Origin: Chryseobacterium sp. MA9
GTDB lineage: Bacteria; Bacteroidota; Bacteroidia; Flavobacteriales; Weeksellaceae
Assembly (NCBI RefSeq): GCF_024399315.1
Contig: NZ_CP075170.1
Coordinates: 1,364,001 to 1,428,000 of the forward strand
DNA length: 64,000 nucleotides
Direction: 5' to 3'
The notes under the pieces are model-generated. The model ran no database searches and was not told the DNA's origin. It was given only the letters and a program-made list of their open reading frames with translations. The first letter of the stretch is position 1, and every line of letters starts with the position of its first letter. A program made the translations under genes and the position numbers. Below, in pieces: positions 58,989 to 64,000 of the stretch.

Positions 58989-59927
58989 TTAAAATCCAGC
59001 TTCTTTTTGAGGAGGATCAGGATATTTTCCTTTTGTAACCTCTCCTACGGTATTCGCAGTAGTCATAGCTACTACAAGATCATTCAGCATCCCACTTGCT
59101 GCAGTAGGCGAATTGGGAAGAAGTACAAGGTTACTTCTGCTGCTCGCTCCTACCGAATGTAATGTATCATAATGCTGTGTTACCACAATAAGCGCTGATG
59201 CTTCATGAGAATTGATGTCTACATTATTCAACATTCTCACAGACTCTTCAAGCCCTTTTGCAATTTCTCTTCTTTGGTCGGCAATCCCCTGCCCTTGTAG
59301 TTTTTTAGATTCCGCTTCTGCTTTTGCTACAGCTACAATTCTGATTCTTTGTGCTTCAGATTCATATTCTGCAGCCGTTTTTTCTCTTTCTGCAGCATTG
59401 ATTCTGTTCATGGCATGTTTTACCTGTTCATCAGGATCAATATCAGTTACCAAAGCTTTGATAATGTCATAGCCATAGCTGTTCATAGCTTCCTGAAGCT
59501 CACCTTTCACTGCAATCGCAACATCATCTTTTCTTACAAAAACATCATCCAGTTTCAACTTTGGAACTTCTGCTCTTACCACATCAAAAACAAATGAAGT
59601 AATTTGATTTTCAGGATTTTCCAGACGATAGTAAGCATCTCCTACCTGGCTTCTGATTACCTGATACTGAACGGAAATTTTCATTTTGATGAAAACATTG
59701 TCTAATGTTTTTGTATCAATCATTACATCCAGCTGCTGAATTCTCAAATTCAGTCTTTTAGCAATCTGATCTATGATTGGCAGCTTAAGGTGAAGGCCGG
59801 AATGTTTTACAGCCCGAAATTTCCCAAATCTTTCAATAATAGCCGCTGTTTCCTGCTTAACCACAAAGAATGAAGCGAACAAAATAATAAGCCCAAAGAA
59901 AATAACGGGCGCTAAATATATTCCCAT
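58989..59927 (-). CDS. SPFH/Band 7 (stomatin-like) membrane protein
   Basis: The protein has 312 residues. One N-terminal membrane helix (YLAPVIFFGLIILFASFFVV, ~4-23) is followed by the SPFH domain (QETAAIIERFGKFRAVKHSG, LDVMIDTKTLDNVFIKMKIS, VQYQV) and a coiled-coil flotillin-like region (NRINAAEREKTAAEYESEAQ, KAEAESKKLQGQGIADQRRE). Members form membrane rings that scaffold proteases or lipid domains. No NfeD partner gene is next to it. Confidence 0.92.
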   Translation of the reverse strand: MGIYLAPVIFFGLIILFASFFVVKQETAAIIERFGKFRAVKHSGLHLKLPIIDQIAKRLNLRIQQLDVMIDTKTLDNVFIKMKISVQYQVIRSQVGDAYYRLENPENQITSFVFDVVRAEVPKLKLDDVFVRKDDVAIAVKGELQEAMNSYGYDIIKALVTDIDPDEQVKHAMNRINAAEREKTAAEYESEAQRIRIVAVAKAEAESKKLQGQGIADQRREIAKGLEESVRMLNNVDINSHEASALIVVTQHYDTLHSVGASSRSNLVLLPNSPTAASGMLNDLVVAMTTANTVGEVTKGKYPDPPQKEAGF

Positions 59928-60096
59928 AGTTTTAATTTTTTTAATGTGTCGTTATAAATCCTGTTTTGTTAAAAGCATTTCTATCTGTGTTGTTTAAATA
60001 TAAGAAAAATAAATAGAAGCCTTATAATATAACCCACTGGAAATCAAGCACAGGAATTATTGATTGTTTTTAAATTAAAATTATCCTGAAAAAACT

Positions 60097-60104
60097 TACT
60101 TTTG
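60097..60104 (+). promoter_or_regulatory. -7 promoter box of the Crp/Fnr gene
   Basis: TACTTTTG lies 17 bases upstream of ATG 60122. No -33 box with normal spacing was found. Confidence 0.5.
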
Positions 60105-60121
60105 AATATTCATTGCATATC

Positions 60122-60694
60122 ATGGCCAATTCTAAAGAAATACTAAAGGATCACATCTCTAAATTCACTTCTATTACTGAAGAACAACTTGACTATGTTT
60201 TTGAACATTTTAATCTGATTACTTTAAAAAAAGGGCAAAGCCTGATCTCGGAAGGTGATTTTGTGAACCATGAATATTTTGTTCTGGAAGGTTGTTTGAA
60301 AGCATTTTATCTTAATGACAGTATGAAAATGTTCATCCTCCAGTTTGCTATGCCTACATGGTGGGTGACAGATTTTGATGCACTGTACAATAAAACAAGG
60401 GCAACCATCAATGTAGACTGTATCACAAATGCTACAATTCTGGCTATTTCCAACGAAGACAGGGAAAAAATCTGCAGTGAAATTCATGAGGTTGAACATT
60501 TTTTCCGATGGAGAACCAACAAAGGTTATGTAGCTGCGCAAAAACGTCTGCTTTCTTTCATGAATAATGATGCTAAGTTTCGTTATCAGGAGCTTTTATC
60601 TATGTATCCTCAGTTATACAATCTGGTTCCGAAACACCTCATCGCTTCTTATCTTGGAGTAACCAGAGAAACGCTGAGCAGACTTCATCAATAA
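60122..60694 (+). CDS. Crp/Fnr family transcriptional regulator
   Basis: The protein has 190 residues from ATG 60122; the in-frame TTG at 60113 would add only three residues and lies closer to the promoter box. The cNMP-like domain is LITLKKGQSLISEGDFVNHE (~38-57) with VLEGCLKAFYLND. The C-terminus has the short helix-turn-helix HLIASYLGVTRETLSRL. Flavobacterial members of this size usually lack cAMP-binding residues, and I see no Fe-S cysteine cluster. It is followed in line by YceI and an operon of small redox-type enzymes, which it may control. Confidence 0.9.
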   Translation: MANSKEILKDHISKFTSITEEQLDYVFEHFNLITLKKGQSLISEGDFVNHEYFVLEGCLKAFYLNDSMKMFILQFAMPTWWVTDFDALYNKTRATINVDCITNATILAISNEDREKICSEIHEVEHFFRWRTNKGYVAAQKRLLSFMNNDAKFRYQELLSMYPQLYNLVPKHLIASYLGVTRETLSRLHQ

Positions 60695-60801
60695 TTATCA
60701 TCTTTAAAACCGTTTTTCCTCGCTTGTATTTTGTGAGGTACATCACGTAAGTTTTACTTCCGATCGGCTGAACTTTGTGTCAATATTTAAACCCAATAAA
60801 A

Positions 60802-61335
60802 ATGGACACAAAAAATTTTAAAGTCAATAAAGAAAATAGTACCATCAACTGGGTCGGAAGAAAAGTAACCGGCGCTCACAATGGTACAATTGGTGTAAAA
60901 GAAGGAAACTTTATATTCGGAGAGGGAAAACCTATATCTGGAAAATTTACTATTGATACCCGCAGTATCAAAATCCTTGATATTGAGGATGCAGAAACCA
61001 ATGCACAGTTTGCCAATCATCTGGCTTCTGATGATTTTTTTGATTCTGAACAGTTTCCTGAAGCTTATTTCGAGATCACTCATGCAGAACCTGGTAATGA
61101 AAATCTTTACTATGTAAAAGGATATCTTACCATAAAAGGCATTACTCATTCTATCGATACGAGTCTACGTATCGTAAAAACAGATAATACTGCTGTTTTA
61201 GATACTAAAATAGTGATTGACAGAACGAAATTCAACATCAAATTCAGGTCTTCTAATTTCTTTACCAATCTTGGCGACACATTGATCTATAACAATTTTG
61301 ATCTCAATATTCATCTTATTGCTGAAGCTTACTAG
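60802..61335 (+). CDS. YceI family protein
   Basis: The protein has 177 residues from ATG 60802; the open frame upstream adds nine non-conserved residues. YceI lipocalin-like fold: NSTINWVGRKVTGAHNGTIG, GKFTIDTRSIKILDIE, HLASDDFFDSEQFPEAYFEI, LTIKGITHSIDTSLRI. Family members bind isoprenoid chains such as quinones. Unlike E. coli YceI this one has no signal peptide, so it should be cytosolic. It stands ~107 bases after the Crp/Fnr gene and 38 bases before the tautomerase. Confidence 0.9.
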   Translation: MDTKNFKVNKENSTINWVGRKVTGAHNGTIGVKEGNFIFGEGKPISGKFTIDTRSIKILDIEDAETNAQFANHLASDDFFDSEQFPEAYFEITHAEPGNENLYYVKGYLTIKGITHSIDTSLRIVKTDNTAVLDTKIVIDRTKFNIKFRSSNFFTNLGDTLIYNNFDLNIHLIAEAY

Positions 61336-61373
61336 TGTAATTCAACTATCAATAATCTTAAAAATTTACCATC

Positions 61374-61592
61374 ATGCCATTCATAAAAGTAGATGTGCTT
61401 CGCGAAGATCTTAACCGCGAAACAAAACAACAGTTAATCAGAAAAATAAGTGAAGCTGTAACTTCAGTTTTGAACAAAGATCCTCATTTAACCCATATTG
61501 TCATCAATGAAATTGAGGATGATAACTGGGGATACGCCGGAGAACAGGTTTCAGTGTTAAAAGAACAGGGATTTTCAACAGAAAAAAAATAA
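61374..61592 (+). CDS. 4-oxalocrotonate tautomerase family protein
   Basis: The protein has 72 residues. It starts MPFIKVDVL, giving the catalytic N-terminal Pro after Met removal, and continues with the beta-alpha-beta fold of the family (TKQQLIRKISEAVTSVLNKD, HIVINEIEDDNWGYAGEQ). These hexameric enzymes shift double bonds in keto-enol substrates; the specific one here is unknown. It is 7 bases before the SDR gene, in the operon. Confidence 0.88.
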   Translation: MPFIKVDVLREDLNRETKQQLIRKISEAVTSVLNKDPHLTHIVINEIEDDNWGYAGEQVSVLKEQGFSTEKK

Positions 61593-61599
61593 ATCAGCA

Positions 61600-62334
61600 A
61601 TGAAAAAACAAACCGTAATCATAACAGGGGCCTCTTCAGGAATAGGATTGGAAACAGCCCGTTATTTCTTAGACAGAGGTGATAATGTAATCATCAATTC
61701 ACAAACAGCATCCAAATTAGAGCAAGTTTACAATGAACTGGGAGCAGGAGAAAATCTGGCAATGGTTTCCGGAAGTATATCAGAGAAATCAACGGGAGAA
61801 GCGTTGGTAAAAACAGCAATTGAAAGATTTGGATCAATCGACGTTCTTGTCAACAATGCCGGAATTTACGAAAACAAACCATTTTTAGAGGTTACAGAAG
61901 ACTATCTGGACCGTTTTTTAGCAACGAATCTGAAAGGAACATTCTTCACAACGCAGGCTGTTATTCCTCAGATGATTAAACAAAAAGACGGAGTGGTTAT
62001 CAATGTGGGAACCCCACTAGTATACCATGCGATTGCGGAATCTCCCTCTACTGCGCCTATTTCGAGTAAAGGAGCTATTCATGCACTGACTTTACAGCTG
62101 GCTGCAGAATTTGGAAAAGATAATATCAGGGTCAATACGGTTGCTCCCGGATTAATCAGAACTCCAATGCATGCTGCAGACGTTGATAATAATGCGGGAA
62201 TACATTTGATCAACCGTATTGGAGAGCCGGAAGAAGTTGCTCAGATGATTCATGCGATTGCTAAGAACAAATTAATTTCCGGAGCTATCATCAATGTAGA
62301 CGGAGGAATGGGAGCCGGACATCATTTATCATGA
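61600..62334 (+). CDS. Short-chain dehydrogenase/reductase
   Basis: The protein has 244 residues. Cofactor loop TGASSGIG (~8-15), NNAGIYE, catalytic Ser region NVGTPLVYHA, and PISSKGAIHALTLQLAAE. The usual YxxxK reads ISSKG here: the Lys is present but the Tyr position carries Ile or Ser, an unusual change unless Tyr in the preceding TPLVYHAI loop takes its place. PGLIRTP and NVDGGMGAGHH close the fold as in FabG-like enzymes. The stop overlaps the next start by 4 bases. Confidence 0.88.
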   Translation: MKKQTVIITGASSGIGLETARYFLDRGDNVIINSQTASKLEQVYNELGAGENLAMVSGSISEKSTGEALVKTAIERFGSIDVLVNNAGIYENKPFLEVTEDYLDRFLATNLKGTFFTTQAVIPQMIKQKDGVVINVGTPLVYHAIAESPSTAPISSKGAIHALTLQLAAEFGKDNIRVNTVAPGLIRTPMHAADVDNNAGIHLINRIGEPEEVAQMIHAIAKNKLISGAIINVDGGMGAGHHLS

Positions 62335-62783
62335 AACTATTATTAATCATTGCATGGCTGTTCTGCCTTCCGTTGAACGGCCATGCACAAAATATAAAGA
62401 GTATGAAAACCAACCAAACACCAGAAGCTGAAATAAGAAATATCACAGAGAATTATTATTTCAAAGGGATTTATGAAGGGAATACTGAACTTCTTACAAA
62501 AGCTTTTTATAAAGGAGCTTTACTCTTTGGAGATGTAGATGGAGTTCCCTATTTCAAAACTGCAGAACAATATATTGAAGGAGTTGGAAACCGTGTAAGT
62601 CCGGAGAAATCCGGAAAGAGATTTAAAGCTGAAATTATATCAATTGATGTCATTAATTCAATTGCTGTCGCAAAACTAAACGTAAGAATGTATGATTTTA
62701 ATTATTATAATTTTATAACTTTCAATCATATAGACGGGAAATGGCTGATCGTTAACAAGACATTGATCAACGTACACCCTTAA
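62331..62783 (+). CDS. Exported NTF2-like (lumazine-binding type) protein
   Basis: The protein has 150 residues, with a signal peptide (MKLLLIIAWLFCLPLNGHAQ). The NTF2-like domain is EIRNITENYYFKGIYEGNTE, FYKGALLFGDVDGVPYFKTA, VRMYDFNYYNFITFNHIDGK. Family members are small binding proteins or isomerase-like enzymes. It is translationally coupled to the SDR gene (ATGA overlap), although the SDR is cytosolic and this protein is exported. Confidence 0.85.
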   Translation: MKLLLIIAWLFCLPLNGHAQNIKSMKTNQTPEAEIRNITENYYFKGIYEGNTELLTKAFYKGALLFGDVDGVPYFKTAEQYIEGVGNRVSPEKSGKRFKAEIISIDVINSIAVAKLNVRMYDFNYYNFITFNHIDGKWLIVNKTLINVHP

Positions 62784-62813
62784 TTCAAATTTTTAATTAA
62801 AACCGATACAATC

Positions 62814-63887
62814 ATGTGGAATAAAAATAGAATTACGGAATTATTGGGAATTGAATATCCTATTCTACAAGGTCCTTTTGGCGGAGGGCTTTCTACCGTT
62901 GAACTCACAACAACAGTGAGTAATCTTGGCGGATTGGGAGGTTTTGGAGCATATACCTTGTTACCTCGGGAAATATATGATATTCACAGAGAAATACAAT
63001 CGAAAACAGACAAACCCTACAATCTTAATCTTTGGGTAAATGATCACGACATCATTAGCGAAGAGCATACAAAAAAACAATATCAAAAGGCTGTTGAAAT
63101 TTTTAAACCTTATTTTAATCTTTTAAACACAGATATACCTCCACTTCCCCCCTCTTTTGAATCGAGATTCCAGAATCAGCTAAATGTTATTTTTGATATT
63201 AAGCCTAAAGTTTTCAGCTTTATGTTCGGATTGCTTAGTGAAAACCTCATCGAAGAACTTCATCGTCAGGGAACTGTTGTATTGGGAAATGCAACAACGC
63301 TGGATGAGGCGATTGTTCTGGAAAAAACGGGAGTGGACGCTATTGTAGCTTCCGGTTTTGAAAGTGGTGGCCACAGACCTTCGTTTCTGGATCAGGCTGA
63401 ACTTTCTACAACGGGAACTTTTGCATTGATTCAACTGATAAAGGATCGTGTAAAAATTCCCATTGTTGCGGCTGGAGGAATTGCTAACGGCCATGGAATT
63501 GCCGGCGCTTTCAAGCTGGGAGCTGATGCTGTACAAATCGGAACCGCTTTTCTGGCTACTGAAGAATCCGGAGCGCTACCCATTCATAAAGAGTTTTTAT
63601 TTTCCGACGCAGCAAAATCCACTACTTTAACCAGAGCTTATACCGGAAGATTAGGACGCGGAATTACTACAAGAATTGCAAGAGATGTATTGGCTGCAAC
63701 TGATAAGACACTGCCGTTTCCTTTACAAACGCATTTTATGGGAGCATTGAGAAAGGCTGCTTTGGAACAACAAAAGAATGATCTGGTATTCTTCTGGGCA
63801 GGGCAGATCGCCCCGCTTTTAAAACATAAAAAAGCCTCCACTTTAATGAAATCATTAATCGAAGAGGCTTCTGTATTATTACAATAA
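62814..63887 (+). CDS. Nitronate monooxygenase (NAD(P)H-dependent flavin oxidoreductase family)
   Basis: The protein has 357 residues and is an FMN-binding TIM barrel. N-terminal ITELLGIEYPILQGPFGGGL; phosphate-binding IPIVAAGGIANGHGIAGAFK and LGADAVQIGTAFLATEES; the catalytic-type His in ASGFESGGHRPSF (~184). Members oxidise alkyl nitronates such as propionate-3-nitronate or act as flavin reductases. It is the last gene of the tautomerase-SDR-NTF2 operon and converges on dgt. Confidence 0.92.
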   Translation: MWNKNRITELLGIEYPILQGPFGGGLSTVELTTTVSNLGGLGGFGAYTLLPREIYDIHREIQSKTDKPYNLNLWVNDHDIISEEHTKKQYQKAVEIFKPYFNLLNTDIPPLPPSFESRFQNQLNVIFDIKPKVFSFMFGLLSENLIEELHRQGTVVLGNATTLDEAIVLEKTGVDAIVASGFESGGHRPSFLDQAELSTTGTFALIQLIKDRVKIPIVAAGGIANGHGIAGAFKLGADAVQIGTAFLATEESGALPIHKEFLFSDAAKSTTLTRAYTGRLGRGITTRIARDVLAATDKTLPFPLQTHFMGALRKAALEQQKNDLVFFWAGQIAPLLKHKKASTLMKSLIEEASVLLQ

Positions 63888-63894
63888 GTAGAAT

Positions 63895-64000
63895 TTACAC
63901 GGTCATTCCGATGTCTATTCCTTTAATTTTTCTATATAAATCGGTAGCGTAATTGTCCGTCATCCCTGAAACGAAATCAACGACCCCAAGAACTTTCTGA
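63895..64000 (-). CDS. dgt: dGTPase, C-terminal end (runs off the window)
   Basis: The minus strand from the window edge to TAA 63895-63897 reads QKVLGVVDFVSGMTDNYATD then LYRKIKGIDIGMTV, the conserved C-terminus of deoxyguanosinetriphosphate triphosphohydrolases (DFISGMTDxYA). Only ~34 codons are present, and the HD domain lies outside. It converges on the nitronate monooxygenase gene with a 7-base gap. Confidence 0.82.
   Translation of the reverse strand, partial: QKVLGVVDFVSGMTDNYATDLYRKIKGIDIGMTV

Noticed and set aside
1..64000. CRISPR array, prophage or rRNA operon
   Set aside because: I scanned for regular direct repeats with spacers, phage structural or integrase proteins and rRNA-like sequence and saw none.

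Overview
The window looks like chromosome of a flavobacterium close to Chryseobacterium (Bacteroidota). The reasons are AT-rich DNA, promoters of the Bacteroidota type (TAnnTTTG at -7, in a few cases with a -33 box 19-20 bases upstream), a type IX secretion (T9SS) type B sorting domain and the remnant of a type A one, the small 'KDIHIG' helix-turn-helix family, and a bacteriocin-like leader peptide of a kind I associate with Chryseobacterium. I see no prophage, integrase, CRISPR array, rRNA or complete insertion sequence. One tRNA gene (Arg, anticodon TCG) lies on the minus strand at 44600-44673.

Layout. 1-566 is the start of 6-phosphogluconate dehydrogenase (gnd). 816-7163 holds a small hypothetical gene, gene debris (a decayed PAS-LuxR regulator and a decayed T9SS type A tail), a large T9SS type B secreted protein with a secreted neighbour, and a membrane TPR/helix-turn-helix regulator beside the truncated tail of a paralogue. 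7845-16488 contains two copies of a pairing of a 'VGxNTT' surface protein with a KDIHIG-family gene; the first KDIHIG gene is frameshifted. Between them lie a TetR repressor with its SDR target, a WGR/DUF4240 protein, and an epoxide hydrolase/Ohr operon. 16845-20469 is a two-component system with a large sensor. 20575-22625 encodes an exported catalase with an ankyrin partner. 22889-23409 is a TlpA-like thioredoxin broken at an A-run.

23925-27908 combines two ferritin-like proteins and a fasciclin protein with a divergent ECF sigma factor and RskA-type anti-sigma factor, recalling mycobacterial SigK/RskA and its fasciclin targets. 27921-29720 is a BamA/TamA-like outer-membrane protein. 30857-34104 is a tandem array of three class I terpene synthases with the C-terminal scrap of a probable fourth. 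34589-36782 holds an unknown secreted protein and a DUF5675 protein, and 37082-37258 encodes a 58-residue peptide with a double-glycine-type leader.

The most interesting block is 37679-44464: an AraC regulator, two small pilin-like proteins, a PapD-like chaperone, a two-domain adhesin whose C-terminal domain is visibly related to the major pilin, and a 932-residue outer-membrane barrel protein in the place of an usher. This reads as a complete chaperone-usher-like pilus system in a phylum whose known fimbriae are mainly of the FimA/Mfa1 type. A 13-bp hairpin separates the abundant-pilin gene from the assembly genes.

44738-49995 is a set of envelope genes (barrel, lipoprotein, long TPR protein). 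50253-59927 is mostly housekeeping or hypothetical: CocE-type hydrolase, amino-acid permease, Mpo1-like protein, DUF3857/transglutaminase protein, duplicated DUF4377 lipoprotein and SPFH protein. 60122-63887 begins with a Crp/Fnr regulator followed by YceI, tautomerase, SDR, NTF2-like and nitronate monooxygenase genes. The window ends in the tail of a dGTPase gene. All functions are read from sequence by eye, without database searches.
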